A stretch of 64,000 bases of DNA, taken from positions 186,001 through 250,000 of the forward strand of contig WNNJ02001520.1 of the NCBI GenBank assembly GCA_012934845.2, given 5' to 3'. Of the stretch, positions 1-11,927 are shown piece after piece (position 1 is the stretch's first letter; the number at the start of each line of letters is the position of its first letter). The stretch is from Pomphorhynchus laevis (Eukaryota > Acanthocephala > Palaeacanthocephala > Echinorhynchida > Pomphorhynchidae). Both the position numbers and the translations under genes were made by a program. The notes below the pieces were generated by a model, which saw only the letters and a list, made by a program, of their open reading frames with translations, did not search any database and was not told where the DNA came from.

Positions 1-2040
1 GACATTTTACTGCTTCACTCGAGGTGGTTGTTAAAACCCTCTGCACGGAGCAGTCGCGCCAGCAATTGTCCACCTCTCATGACCTAATTCGTTGGAGAAT
101 TGAGGAAGATATGTTGCTTCGAAGGAGGTTTCACTTTGATCCAATTAGAGTGGCCTTCTTTCAAGCGGCTATCCAACTCTTTCCCCGAATAGAAAATGAG
201 TCTAACCGAATTTAATACCTACCTCTTTTCGCAAGCTACCGCGATTCTATCGACTACCTATAAAGGTTGTATATACAATCCCACTCCGACAAAACTCAAG
301 GTCCTAGCGAAACTGCTTAACCTCCCTAATCTCTCTGTTTCCGCCAGACAGGCTCTCTCGAATGAATACTGGAGCACTAGATATAGGTTCCAGCTGAGTA
401 GGGATAGGACGAGTATTGTTCGTCTTAATCCTTCTCAATCTTCCTTTTGGAAGATTTTCAAGAAGGAGAAGTTTGTTTGCTGGAAGGATAGAGCATTGGG
501 TTGGATAGGTAATGTAGGCCTTGATAAAGATTTGGAGGAGTCACTAGCCCTACACAACAATGGAGCCACTCAATCACCTCAACCAATCCCGCCTTGGTGT
601 AACTTCAGGAGTAGGGATCTATCTGTTACGGATATCCTTAACTCATGGGGTCCACTCCCGGGCACCTCCAAATCCGTCGCTTTACTTTATTCTCGGGTCT
701 GCCAGCTTTTGACAGCTGATCAGAGAAGGGAGGTGGCCGTCACCATGCTTTTAGCCTCCCCATCCGATGTAGCAGACATCACTATTAGTAAGCGTGTTTT
801 TATTCCTAAGAAAAAATCCTGCTCATGCCCTAAAGATCTGCGACCCATTTCGATTCGAAATGCCCTCGTGTCGATTTACGAAAAAGCGCTTGCGCGTAAA
901 ATCCGCGACTACCTAAGTAGGCGTAATTTGATCCCTCCTGGTTTTCATGGGTTCGTTAAAGGTCGCTCGGTCCATTCAGCAGTAGGTGAAGTGGAACAGT
1001 TTTGTCGGGAGAATAGCTATCGTTTAGTTGTGGCTGTTTTCCTCGACTTTTCTGCTGCATTTGACCGTATCTCCATTTCCTTTGTGATCTCTTCTCTCAG
1101 GTCCCTCGGGTTGCCTGCGAGAATTGTGAACAGGGTAGAGATTCTGCTGTACACCAAGCGATTTTACTATGAAGACGACCCTGATGCGCGTCAGTTCTAC
1201 CCTATTACGGGTGTGCCTCAAGGTTCCCCACTTTCTCCTATCTTATATCTTGCTGCCTCCATTGAACTCTTTAAAATATTTAAACGCGAACAACGTCTAG
1301 TGGTATATGCTGATGATACCACGGCCCTGCTTTCTGGACGCAGGTGCAAAGACATAGTCTCGGACATCAGCCGTTTCTATTTAAGATTAAAAGACCAGTT
1401 ACCCAAGTCCAATCTTATTTTAAACTCCGCCAAATCGCAGGTGGTTGTCTTTCATGGCGCCCCTGCAACAAAGCAAAAGCTCAAGAGATTAGCACTCTCT
1501 GCCCTCTCTTCCATTTTGATTAATCAACCACTCCCTGTCTTCACCAGTCGAGTAAAATACCTGGGGTTCACCGTTACGGTGAACTGGTCGGCGAAAGCTG
1601 ACCTGGATAGACTTAAACGTATCCTGAAGAAAGCTAGATGGGCTCTGAAACGGGCCCAGCATCTGTCATTGAAAGAAAAAACTCAGGTGCGCCTGTGGGG
1701 CACCTGGGCTATTTCGGGATTAGTCTTCTTTTCGAGAGGACGTCCCCCAGAGCAAAGGCTAAGGTTTCTTAAGCTCCTCGTCTCTCGTTTACCCAGCATA
1801 GTCCGTGCCGACTGGACTCTTCGGGGGGTGAAAGACCCTGGGTGGTTTAGTCGGAAGTCGGCGTGTTGGATCGGTTGGGGGGCTCAGATCCCCTTGGATT
1901 TGAGGCCGTAAGTGCAGGGAAGACAAAGAAGAAGATGCAAAGAAGATATTGTCTAAACTCGGATTGTGTCTTATACTATTTTATTTTGATGTTTTTCTGT
2001 GTTAGTTAACAAAGACTTTATTTATTTATTTATTACACAA
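1..2040 (+). mobile_element. non-LTR retrotransposon (LINE), 3' part
   Basis: The window opens inside a LINE. A stretch at 24-215 in a different frame overlaps the start of the RT reading frame and is probably the linker between the missing endonuclease and the RT, so one frame change lies near 200. The RT frame follows, then about 130 bases of 3' UTR that end in a short (TTTA)n run near 2017-2036, a usual kind of LINE tail. The GC content is visibly higher than in the flanking intergenic DNA. I cannot place it in a clade with confidence; it is clearly not the CR1/L2-like group that fills 41.8-57.7 kb. Confidence 0.85.
196..1911 (+). CDS. LINE reverse transcriptase (571 aa, open frame)
   Basis: This is the reverse transcriptase of a LINE, which copies element RNA into nicked chromosomal DNA. 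Motifs in order: an IPKKK...LRPIS block near residues 195-215, GFVKGRS near 253, motif A FLDFSAAFDR near 281, GVPQGSPLSPI from residue 339, and the catalytic YADDT from residue 371. A basic C-terminal region with several Trp residues follows. No endonuclease is in this frame; it would lie upstream, outside the window. The frame has no stop for 571 residues, so this copy is fairly young. The ATG at 196 is only the first Met of the frame; translation of the full element may enter from upstream. Confidence 0.85.
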   Translation: MSLTEFNTYLFSQATAILSTTYKGCIYNPTPTKLKVLAKLLNLPNLSVSARQALSNEYWSTRYRFQLSRDRTSIVRLNPSQSSFWKIFKKEKFVCWKDRALGWIGNVGLDKDLEESLALHNNGATQSPQPIPPWCNFRSRDLSVTDILNSWGPLPGTSKSVALLYSRVCQLLTADQRREVAVTMLLASPSDVADITISKRVFIPKKKSCSCPKDLRPISIRNALVSIYEKALARKIRDYLSRRNLIPPGFHGFVKGRSVHSAVGEVEQFCRENSYRLVVAVFLDFSAAFDRISISFVISSLRSLGLPARIVNRVEILLYTKRFYYEDDPDARQFYPITGVPQGSPLSPILYLAASIELFKIFKREQRLVVYADDTTALLSGRRCKDIVSDISRFYLRLKDQLPKSNLILNSAKSQVVVFHGAPATKQKLKRLALSALSSILINQPLPVFTSRVKYLGFTVTVNWSAKADLDRLKRILKKARWALKRAQHLSLKEKTQVRLWGTWAISGLVFFSRGRPPEQRLRFLKLLVSRLPSIVRADWTLRGVKDPGWFSRKSACWIGWGAQIPLDLRP

Positions 2041-2796
2041 GCAGCGTGAAGATGGTAATAGTTCGCTCCTGAAAATTTGCAATGACAATTATCTTTTAAA
2101 TAAAATTCTAAAAAATTCCTGTGCTCTTTGTTTATTATTGCCAATTAGAATTGGAGTGCTCTCAAAAAAATCTATAAAAGCTTGTTTCAGATAATATATG
2201 ATAAATTATAGAATAGCAAAATTTCATAAATGTCGCTTGCTCTTTAAGTTAAAGATTAATCTTTCTCCTTATTAACACAGGTTTAATTAAATATCAGAAA
2301 TGATATGTATTCATTTGTGAAAAGCTTTAAACCAGGGAACCTTTAAAAAGGCAACATATTAGTCGAATGATCGTTAGCTAGGTAAAAAGTAACGAAACGT
2401 GAAATTAGACGTTGGATCAGCTTCTGATTAAATGCCGTTTAATTAAATTGTGAAGTACTGTTGTTATCCTTTTTAGAATCGTAGATGTACATGAGTTATA
2501 AAGTCTTTCTAACTGTTTCCGTAAAGGGCCACTTGCAACACCATTCATTTTGATTTTTGTTGATTGTATTTATATATAAGTCTTTATTGAAAATGGTAGG
2601 TGTTGTTAATTTTGATGATCTTATAAAGATAAGAATGAAACGTTAAATTAGTCTTCGGAACAGCTACCGGTTATTTTCGGGATAGTGCTTTCGAGCATTT
2701 TAATTTTTTATAAAGTTTTCTATTATTTCAGATACATGATGAATGTCTGTATTTACAGTTTTGAAATCTACAATGTTTTGAACGCTAATAGACTAA
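2041..2796. other. AT-rich intergenic DNA with a weak pair of related segments
   Basis: No gene is seen. Two segments, about 2360-2440 and 2610-2690, resemble each other: each has a short inverted stem, then GAAACGT, then AAATTAG and a later CAGCT. See the finding on weak GAAACGT motifs. The rest is low-complexity A/T sequence. Confidence 0.4.
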
Positions 2797-3712
2797 TCAA
2801 TTCCGCTAATTAAGTCTATGTATTTTTTATATTTATAAATTAAAAAATGCTAAATAAAATTTAAATAATAAAATAATAATAAATAATAAATAATTGTTAT
2901 ATAAGATTTTATATAATTTATTTAAAGTTAAAATTTAAAATTGAAATTTAACATAAAAATCAATTTTTATGAATTGACTAATACACAATAAACGATGTAT
3001 TCGAATAAGAATTAGAGGTCATCAGAAAGAAATGCTATGCTATCATGTTTTATCCCCTATTCTTTGACCCAACATAGCAACGGAGCCAACTACATTCTAA
3101 TGATGAATTTCTCTGATGAAATTTGATTATCTAGTGTACCTTAGTCTAATACAAAGTATATTATTTATTATCCATAAAAATTTTCGCTTTAGAGTTCAAA
3201 TTTATTTTTAATAATATTTTGTTGATTTATATATTTTACTATTTTCTGATTGATGTTATTTTTATAGTAACCTAGTTAAAATATGTATCTATTAAATTAT
3301 TTAAATGATTTTGAAGAAAGCCAATATCATTACATATTGTTGCAATTCTTAAAATTTCATTATTTAATGTATTATATTTTATATTATATGGTATGCATGA
3401 ATGCTCATGCAAAAATATGTTTTCTTGTAAATTTAAATATGTCATCTTTACGATATAAATTAATAGTAGTTTTAGTTAATGTTAATTTAATGTTCATATC
3501 TAGATATACACCTTCTTTATCATTAATATTGGTTTTGTTAAGAATAAGGCTTTCTGGATAAATTTGTTCACTAATTGAATAAAAATTATTAGAAATTAAA
3601 TACACATATATCATCAATGTATCGAAACATATATTTCATATATTTATACAGTTTAGATTTAGTTTTTACACAGTTATGAACAAATTCATATTCAATAAAG
3701 CTTAAAAACAAT
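2797..3712 (-). mobile_element. Penelope-like element, 5'-truncated copy
   Basis: Read on the minus strand, this is the 3' part of the Penelope-like element that is longer at 15338-17806. It matches that copy over the C-terminal RT region (ILNKTNINDKEG followed by LYRKDDIFKFTR, about 3405-3617) and the whole 3' UTR, down to a shared end near AATTAAGTCTATG. Long runs around 3290-3420 look identical to 15840-15970, so the copies are not very old. The 5' end breaks off near 3712, where the similarity stops. Only the last third of the RT frame remains, so it cannot be functional alone. Confidence 0.8.
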
Positions 3713-4248
3713 ATTCTATTTTAAATAAATGATTAACAAGATGATTAAGTGGTGTATATTCAGTATTTAATTAAACGTTGATAAGTTTTTATTAATTGTA
3801 AACCGACAGCTTTGAGTAGAGAACGCAGCCCTACGTGTAACATGCATTTGTTCCTGATTATTACCGCTCTCTGGCGTGGAAAGCTACAGTGAGCAGTCGG
3901 TGTTTGTTACGACATGTAGGTAGATTGATTGTCGTGTCATTTGCATTTTTTCATGTAAGTTCAGTTTCCTTTGAGAACTGAGTTAGCATACCTAAATCAT
4001 TAAATTTGAACAATGCAATAGCAATCACACAGTGAATGTTATGAATTATGAACTAACTAGCAAAAATCTAGCTTAGAAAATTTACTAGCTATTGGAACAT
4101 TCAACGTACCGTAATAATCACAATGAACAATGTATCTATAATGAATTGTAAAGTGAAACTTCTAACTTAATCTTACTAAAATGTACATATCATCTTCTAC
4201 AGTTAGCTATTTTACTTGATTCCACAGAAAATCTTACTCGATGTTTAG
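3713..4248. other. intergenic, nothing recognised
   Basis: No coding stretch or RNA gene is recognised. A mixed-composition patch at about 3790-3990 is less AT-rich than its surroundings but has no frame or repeat partner in this window. Confidence 0.3.
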
Positions 4249-4515
4249 ATCAGCTAACTGAGTATACGCATTTTTTTAATTAAAAAATAATGCTAAATAA
4301 AATTTTAATAATTAGATTGTAAAAAATTAAATAATAATAAATAATAAATATTTGTTATAAGATTTTATATAATTTATATAAAGTTAAAATTAAAATTAAA
4401 ATTTAAAATAAAAGTCAATTTTTATAAATTGACTAATAAATAACAGACGATATATCATAATAAAGATTAGAGATCATCAGGAGGAACTGCTATGCTATTT
4501 TGCCCTTATTTTTGA
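4249..4515 (-). mobile_element. Penelope-like element, 3' terminal fragment
   Basis: This is only the 3' UTR end of the same Penelope-like family. It shares with 15338-15600 the terminal AGCTAACTGAGT, the AT-rich run, GAATTGACTAATAAATAACAGACG-like sequence (slightly changed), and the ATTAGAG(A/G)TCATC(A/G)GGAGGAACTGC block. Similarity ends about 4515. All three copies of this family in the window lie in the same (minus) orientation. Confidence 0.7.
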
Positions 4516-5185
4516 TTTCATAAACGAACAATTGGTTTTTATTTTTTGCAATTAAACAGTTGACTTTCTGTTGTTTATGCCAAACAACAAGCAATGACCA
4601 AATAACTTAAAAACATTCACCTGAATTGCAAGACCAGATAGCTGTCCACCATTCATTATCAAGAAGTAATCAAATCAGTTGAAGCTAAAATGTAGATGAA
4701 CCAAAATGATCGGATAACTCGTTGTTTTCCTTTATAAAATCGTGTGGTAACAAGTCGATGCTTGTTTCTCATAACATTGGTAGCGTTGTATTGATCAGAA
4801 TCCTTATCCTGATTATATATGTGAAGCCAAATAAACGAGTCAGGTACTTTAATAATAAATCATAGCTACTTAAGTAATAATTATTTAGAAAGTTTAAATA
4901 ATAACAAATTAAAATTTTACAAATAATTTACTGCGCGTAACTTTACAATAAGGCACATTAAATATTATGATATATACAATAAAATGTTATATAAACATAA
5001 TAAATATATTATGTATTTTTGATTATGTATAAATAAATATAATAATGTCGTGTTACAATGGATATAACAATGGATTTACATCCACTGAATTGTAAATAGA
5101 AAAGAAGGAGAAATAATTATAAAAGAAAATTCGTTGTTAATTTATTATATCATATATATCGATCGATTACTAATTTTCGAGTTTC
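4516..5185. other. intergenic, nothing recognised
   Basis: AT-rich sequence without a supported gene. It lies downstream of the minus-strand gene whose poly(A) signal is at 5186-5191. Confidence 0.3.
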
Positions 5186-5224
5186 TTTATTTTTGATTTA
5201 TAACTTAGTTTTGAAGGCTATTTC

Positions 5225-6697
5225 TTAATTTTCGGGTAAAAACGGCGATCGATCGCTACTTGACTGGGGATACTCGTATAATGGCTGAATTGTTATTTTC
5301 TGTTCTTGATCATCAGCTGTTTCTTTTCCGTCCTCTACATTGGGAAGATCATCCTTTTTTAAATCATTTTGTAGATCGAAAATGCTGTTGATAACTTGAC
5401 GTTTCTTTATAACCACCATCAACACATCGTTGATTTTCTTATGGAATTTCGATAATTTGCTTAACTGATCGTGATCATTAATTAAATGCCATACTTGAGT
5501 ACGAAGCAGCATTTCAACCTGTTCCAAGTCTCGCATTGTACTGTTTATTCGCTCACTATCTGCAGCTAGTGATCCTTGTAGGTATGCATTTTCAACAAAT
5601 GACCATTTACTTTCTTTCGCATTGGACCATGCCATCAAATCAGGCTGACGTCGAGCACATTCGTCAATAATATTTATCAGCTTCTCGGATAATTCCTGAC
5701 TCTGCTTTACCAAAGCTTGCCTGCTATCATCTGCAAATTTATCGGTTTTGTTAAACGTTTCGCAAGCTGCGAAAAGTAGCCTATCGCTCCGTCTCACATC
5801 CCGCAGTATCTGACATTTCCACATGTCGATATGTGTATTTGAATAACTTGTCAAACAGTCCATCTTTTTAATTGCATGCTTTGTGAAAGCAATCTTTTGC
5901 TCAGGCGAAACTGGGTTCGTATTTCGATAGAAGCCCAGAAATTCATACATTTCCTTATAAGCACAAATGTCCTCATTTACAGGATCTTCATCGGAATTGA
6001 CCTTCTCCTTCATTTTTTCTTTATCTTCATCTTCATCTGCACCATCGTCGTTTACTTCTTGACGATGACTTAAACGACCCAAATGATGATCAACACAATC
6101 GTTTCGCATGTAAGGGCCTAAGTTTACCGATGGTAGCCACGTACGTATTAACACAACAGCGCTTGTGATATCATTTGTGAGTAGCATACATAATTGGTAA
6201 ATACGTTCATACATGGTAACTTCGACGTGCAACGATTGTAGCAGAGCTGTAAACAGAGATTGATGATTGAGAATTCGTTCCAGTTCACCAATGCACTCAA
6301 TCGTGCGGATCTTCATAATCGAAACGAGACTGGTAAGACGTTCAAGCTTATCCTGAGCACATACCATTCTATTACCCGATTCATTAAGCTTTTCATTGCA
6401 GCTTTGAACTGTTTTTATATTGTGTATGGTTGCTTCTTGTTGAGCTATTCTCAAGAGTTTCCTTCTTTCTTCTCGGTCCACTTGCTCTTGGTTGCTGCAG
6501 TTAAGAATATCGTCAGCATATTTTAGCAAATAATCACTCAAGTACCTATTGTGATTAACCAACTTATCATCATGATTAATAATCCCTTGTGTATATTTTT
6601 GTAGTTCCTTATCACGGCTGCGCATACCTGAGTATCTATAGCGAATGTCCCCAAATACAGCATATTCGTCAAAGCATTTCCTATCTTTTTGATGCAT
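5225..6697 (-). CDS. unrecognised 490-aa helical protein, single exon
   Basis: I do not recognise this protein. The first true ATG is at 6695-6697; an upstream in-frame stop at 6713-6715 supports this start and a single exon. The sequence is hydrophilic, rich in Leu, Glu, Lys, Gln and Asp, with long heptad-like helical stretches (about residues 25-150 and 300-450), few Gly or Pro, and no signal peptide or membrane segment. Between residues about 215 and 245 there is a strongly acidic/charged linker (GADEDEDKEKMKEKV and on to NSDEDP) that separates two helical halves. A poly(A) signal AATAAA lies 34 bases past the stop (5186-5191 on the plus strand). Codon use looks host-like, and no RT, integrase or capsid motif is present, so I take it as a host gene. 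It could be a cytoskeletal or ciliary coiled-coil protein, but nothing in the sequence proves that. Confidence 0.7.
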   Translation of the reverse strand: MHQKDRKCFDEYAVFGDIRYRYSGMRSRDKELQKYTQGIINHDDKLVNHNRYLSDYLLKYADDILNCSNQEQVDREERRKLLRIAQQEATIHNIKTVQSCNEKLNESGNRMVCAQDKLERLTSLVSIMKIRTIECIGELERILNHQSLFTALLQSLHVEVTMYERIYQLCMLLTNDITSAVVLIRTWLPSVNLGPYMRNDCVDHHLGRLSHRQEVNDDGADEDEDKEKMKEKVNSDEDPVNEDICAYKEMYEFLGFYRNTNPVSPEQKIAFTKHAIKKMDCLTSYSNTHIDMWKCQILRDVRRSDRLLFAACETFNKTDKFADDSRQALVKQSQELSEKLINIIDECARRQPDLMAWSNAKESKWSFVENAYLQGSLAADSERINSTMRDLEQVEMLLRTQVWHLINDHDQLSKLSKFHKKINDVLMVVIKKRQVINSIFDLQNDLKKDDLPNVEDGKETADDQEQKITIQPLYEYPQSSSDRSPFLPEN

Positions 6698-6715
6698 GTT
6701 CACACTACTTATTCA

Positions 6716-7238
6716 CAACAAATAATGTTTCCCTCTCTCTGTAATCAACTTACCACTTAGATGATTTACAAATTTGTTTTATCTAGTTTTTTTATCTAGG
6801 ATCTTAAATTTATATCGTACAGAAAAGGCGCTTTTTTACTATTTTAATACAAGCTGGTTGCTATATATGTAATAAAACCAAATATTAACAATTATTTTTT
6901 ATCTAATCAAGGAAATCTTCTTTGCTGTAAATTGAAAAATCAAGTACAGGAAACAACAACTTATTTAGACAATTTGCAACGCTTCGTAGGATCACTATCA
7001 ATAGATAAGCAAAATATGTAGCACAAAATAACGATAATTAATCAAGATTACAGGAAACTATGGATTGAAGAAAAATGGCGCAAAAGGTAACTAACGAATA
7101 ATAAATCGCAGAAAATTGAAGAAACAAAAAAAAGCTCAATTTTAGATGGTCTATTAAAGTGTTACAACAAATTGTCATAATTTGGATTTTTGGACACCAT
7201 TCCTAGACTTACATATACGGCGGGTTCATTTACTAATA
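6716..7238. other. upstream intergenic DNA of the 490-aa gene
   Basis: AT-rich, no gene seen. It should hold the promoter of the minus-strand gene at 5225-6697, but I see no clear TATA box at a fixed distance. Confidence 0.3.
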
Positions 7239-7359
7239 TGTCGTGATTGTAATTTGTAATTCGTACGTTTTCTTATTAAATAGACAATTAACCTTTATTC
7301 TATATGTTTCACATATCGTTGAATAAAGCTTACTAGTGTGACCTGTTTATTTTATCACA
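7239..7359 (+). repeat. 5' LTR of outer Ty3/Gypsy fossil
   Basis: A 121-bp TG...CA repeat; its partner is at 13298-13411. Both contain the block GAATAAAGCTTACTAGTG near the 3' end, with AATAAA as a possible poly(A) signal. Confidence 0.85.
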
Positions 7360-8013
7360 ATTTATTCAAAGTATTGATGATCAAGGATTTCAATGGTCGA
7401 CAGCCACCTTAAGCCTGAACGTCTATCTACTCTACCTGATGACCCGGAAACACATCATAATTTTCGTCATTGGACTGTTACCTTTAAAAATTATTTGAAC
7501 AAGCTCGAGATTTCGTAAGACGAAGATAAGTTAGTTAAATGTACTATTGAATTTTGTGAGTCCCTTAGTATTCGAAACAATTCGAACATGTGATAAATAC
7601 GATGATGCAAGGTAAGCCTTTTCCGAGCGATAAAAACGTCCGGTTAATCAAGTATATACAACACATGTTAGGCTCTCGCAAACAATTGCCAAACGAAACA
7701 TTCGATCAGTTCTTATCCGAATTACGTATGCTGTCATATGAATGCAGATTCGAAAGCTGAGTGCAGAACAATATTGCGACGAAACACTCTTTGATGTTAT
7801 CATTACCGATATCACTTCAGACAATATTAGCCAGCGATCACTAGAAAATTTCGAACTTGATATACATGTGGCGTGCAATAAAATACGATCTCTAGAACTC
7901 GCTGAATTAAGAGCAAAACATACAATTCATCTAGCATATCTTACAACATTCTTGCACTAGCCGATACAGGAGATTCTGCCCAATCTGATAGTAAACTTCA
8001 TACAATTGCAAAA

Positions 8014-8134
8014 TGTGGTATGTAGTCAATAATCTCTAATTGACATGAGTTTCTATAACTGTTTTTATAAACTGATTGTTTTCTAGATTGATAAATAAAA
8101 CCTCTTTGGTTTAGACTTCGTTTACATTACGACA
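8014..8134 (+). repeat. 5' LTR of inner Ty3/Gypsy element
   Basis: A 121-bp TG...CA repeat with AATAAAACC near the 3' end. It differs from 11807-11927 at four positions. Confidence 0.92.
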
Positions 8135-11100
8135 ATTTATTTATCAATTTGTTATGGACAAGCTGTTGAAACCAGATGTGCTTTCATTGTCAAAGGATTC
8201 GACCGATTCAGAAACACAGTGGAGGCATTGGAAAACTCGATTAAATGCGTTTCTTTCTTGTATTCCCGATCTTAGAGAAGAGCATAAAATGCCACTATTA
8301 ACGAACCTGATCAGTGCATATCTGTTTCGATACATCGAGTCTACCGAAATATTTGCAGATGCAATGCTTGCTCTAGAGGCTTTGTTCGTAAAGCCGCGCA
8401 ATGTGGTGTTTCAACGACACGTTTTGTCAACGTACAAGCAAGCTTATCCACAAACCATTGATCAGTTTCTACATGAACTACTGCATTTAGCAAAATCATG
8501 TGATTTTGAGGATGTAAATGCGAAGCGTTATCACGATGAGTACGTTCGCGATTCGTTTATTCGAGGGTTGGCTTCTTCGAGCATCCGTCAACGTTTATTG
8601 GAGCGGTCAAAGCTTTCGCTGGACGACGCTTATCAAGCTGCTCGATCGCTTGAACAGGCTGAATTACAAGCTAACTCGTACTCTTGTCAACCTGTGCAAA
8701 TGATGGATCCTATTAATGTTGCAGCTAGTAGTGAAAATATGACGGACGACTCTCCGGCAATTCAAGTTAATGCTACCCGTCAATCTTGTTTCTTCTGTGG
8801 AAATGCAAAACATCCTCGAGCCCAATGCCCGGCGCTAAAAGTTAAATGCCGATCGTGTCAAAAAGTCGGTCATTTTGCCAAAATGTGCATGTCCAGGAAG
8901 CGCAATTCGATTGACTTGAATTCAATAGAGATTGCTCAAATTTCACAGCTTTCTTCTCCGGGTCTCAAGAACGCCATGGTTTCTATAATGGCTTACGGTA
9001 TCAAAATGAATGCTCTGATAGATACTGGTAGCAGTTCAAATTTTATATCGTCAAACATGGTAAAACGTTGTAAACGGTCAACTACTAAGTGTTACGAAAT
9101 TGCTCGGATGGCATCGTCTTCTTTTCAAAGCGTTTTGAGGGAAACAGTTGCTCTCGATTTGGAGCTAATGGGCGAAAAATATTATGGTGTCAAGTGTTTT
9201 GTTCTAGACAACCTTTGTGCTGATGTAATTTTGGGCCATCCTTTTCTCAGGCGTTTCAAGCATCTTGCACTGGAGTTTGGATGAATGCATGCACCGATTG
9301 TTATCGGGGCCCTGGAAGCAATGCATGTTGAACCACATCCGTTATTTGAACATAGGAGTATCGATATTCGTCCATTGCAAACAAAATCTTGTCGACGAAC
9401 TCCTAGTCAGGACGCATTTATTAAATCAGAAGTAAAGCGACTTCTCGAAAACGGCATCATAGAACCAAGTTCATCCCCCGGAGGGCACAAGCACTCATTG
9501 TTACAAATTCTCAGGGAAAACAAAGAATGGTGATCGACTATTCACGGACGATCAATCGATTCACATTGCTCGACGCATTTCCCTTGCCACTAACGGATGA
9601 TTTAATAGACAAGCTTTCGAACTATCGAATATTCTCATGTGTGGATATGAAAGATGCCTACAATCAACTACCTATTTTACAATCCGAAAAAGAGTTCACC
9701 GCTTTCGAGGCTGCTGGAGGCCTTTATCAATACAAACGAGTGCCTTTCGGGCTCACAAACGGTGTAGCAGTGTTCCAGCGCATCATGAATAGTTTAATTG
9801 ACAGAGAAGCATTGTCTGGTGTCTTTTCGTATCTCGACGACATTTTAATTGCAGGAAAGAATAGGGAAGAGCATAACGCAAACCTCCAGAAATTCTTAGC
9901 CATGGCAAGAAAATACCATCTAACATTAAACGAAACCAAGAGTGTGTTCGCATCCGAGTCAATAAGCGTTTTGGGACAGTGTATTGAGAACGGAATGATT
10001 AAGCCCGACCCACGACGAACTAGACCAATCTTCGAGCTCAAGAATCCGACGGATGCAACCGAACATTCCCATCTGCGGGGGTTGTTAACTTACTATTGTC
10101 GCTGGATACCTGGTTTTGCGCACCGCGCTCGAGATTTTGCTACAGAGACAAATTTTCCCATGGGTGAATCAGCAATGAAGAGCTTGAAGGATATAAAAGC
10201 AGCTTTAATGTGTGCCTGCCGTTCGTGTATAGATGAAAATTTACCGTTTGAAGTAGAGACAGATGCATCAAAAGTAGCGATAGCGGCTACCTTGAGCCAG
10301 CGTGGTAGACCAGTTGCTTTTTTTTCGCGAGTACTGTCCAAACATGAAAAGCGCAATCCAGCGATTGAATTAGAAGCTCTGGCAATAATTGAAGCTCTTA
10401 AAGAATGACGTCACTACCTCATTGGACGGCCATTTCGAGTTATTACAGATCAAAGATCAGTTGCTTATATGATGTCTTCACATTCGAATAGGATAAAAAA
10501 TGAACAAATTGAACGCTGGCGATTAGAGTTATCCCAATTTCGCTTTGAGATCATTTATCGTCCCGGCGTTGACAACGTAGCAGTAGAAGCTTTTTCACGA
10601 CTAGCATGCTCCGGCGTAACGACTTCTCAATCCGACTTAATAAAATTACACCGTTCACTATGTCATCCTGGTCAGACAAGATTGTGGCATTATGTCAGGG
10701 CGAAGAATTTGCCATTTTCTTTAAGTGATATACGGGAAGTTGTTAACTCTTGTTCAACGTGTGCAAAGATAAAGCCGAGATTCTATCGTCCTCCCACCAG
10801 CGTCTTAATCAAATCACTTCAACCGTTTGAACGTTTGTCAATCGACTTCAAGGGTCCACTTCCCAGTAAAACAAACGCAAAATATATACTGACGGTCGTC
10901 GATGAGTTTTCAAGGTTTCCGTGGGCATTTCCGTGTTGCGATACTTCTGCCGAATCAGTTATAACATGCTTAAAGCAGCTTTTCTACCTTTTTGAGACGC
11001 CGAAATATTTGCACTCAGACCGAGGAAGCGCTTTTGTGTCACGCGAATTCAAAGTGTTTACATCTTCACTTGGGATTGCTACAAGCCAAACTTCTTCTTA

Positions 11101-11806
11101 CAATCCGCGGGGCAATGGCCAATGTGAGCGATTAAATGGAACGATATGGCGTGGAATTCAGTTATCGGTGTTGGATGCGAAATTACCAATACAGTCTTGG
11201 GCGTCAGTTTTGCCTTCTGTGCTGAACTCAATTCGGTGTTTGCTGTGTACATCTACCAACGCAACGCCTCATGAACGTATGTTCAAGTACGACCGAGGAT
11301 CTTCAACAGGCCGTTCGCTACCAAGTTGGCTTTTAAATTTGGGGCCGGTTCTGATTCGTTGTCGTAATAAAGGAGACAATGTGGTACAAGAAGCACTGTT
11401 GCTAGAATCGAACCAGCACTACGCTAGAATACAACTAAAAAGTGGGCACGTTTCCACGGTTTCAACGCGGGACTTAGCACCTTGCCCTGAAGATCAACTA
11501 TCATTGTCGTGGTCCGGGCCAGAAGATGGAACGACATTAGCAGAGTCAAACAATACTAACCAAAAGGAATTCCTACATCCAACAACGACATCCATAAGCC
11601 AAGATCTTAACTTATCAAACTTTGAGGAAGCCTCCTCCCAAGCAATGGACGGAAATAGCAACGAAGAAGCTACATCAACCCAATCAAACTTGAATTTGGA
11701 TAGGCAGACGATTACTACTCAAGTCAACCAATCTAACAACGAGGTACGAAGTGAAAGACAGCGAGGTCAACCTGCTTATCTTTCAAACTATTATGTAGGG
11801 GAAGAA

Positions 11807-11927
11807 TGTGGTATATAGTCAATAATCTCTAATTGATATGAGTATCTATAACTGTTTTTATAAACTGATTGTTTTCTAGATTGATAAATAAAACCTCTTT
11901 GATTTAGACTTCGTTTACATTACGACA
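11807..11927 (+). repeat. 3' LTR of inner Ty3/Gypsy element
   Basis: Partner of 8014-8134, same length. The pol reading frame runs to its very edge. Confidence 0.92.

Larger units (their letters stand above)
8014..11927 (+). mobile_element. CsRn1/Kabuki-type Ty3/Gypsy element (inner), nearly whole
   Basis: A compact LTR retrotransposon of 3.9 kb with 121-bp TG...CA LTRs. Parts in order: gag with an unusual Cys/His knuckle (CFFCGN...KHPRAQCPA) followed by a normal knuckle (CRSCQKVGHFAKMC) at about 8.77-8.9 kb; aspartic protease (LIDTGSSSNF, about 9.0 kb); reverse transcriptase with YLDD (about 9.4-10.1 kb); RNase H (about 10.2-10.6 kb); integrase with an H-C zinc region, DFKGPL, HSDRGSAF and NPRGNGQCERLNG (about 10.6-11.3 kb). 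The first knuckle and short LTRs are typical of the CsRn1/Kabuki clade. The LTRs differ at 4 of 121 positions, so it is fairly young. It looks nearly whole, with about two or three breaks. It sits inside the outer fossil. Confidence 0.92.

Noticed and set aside
3000-3120. TCATCAG/CTGATGA words in the Penelope-like 3' UTR as hammerhead boxes
   Set aside because: No GAAA box or pairing stem follows at a workable distance in any of the three copies.
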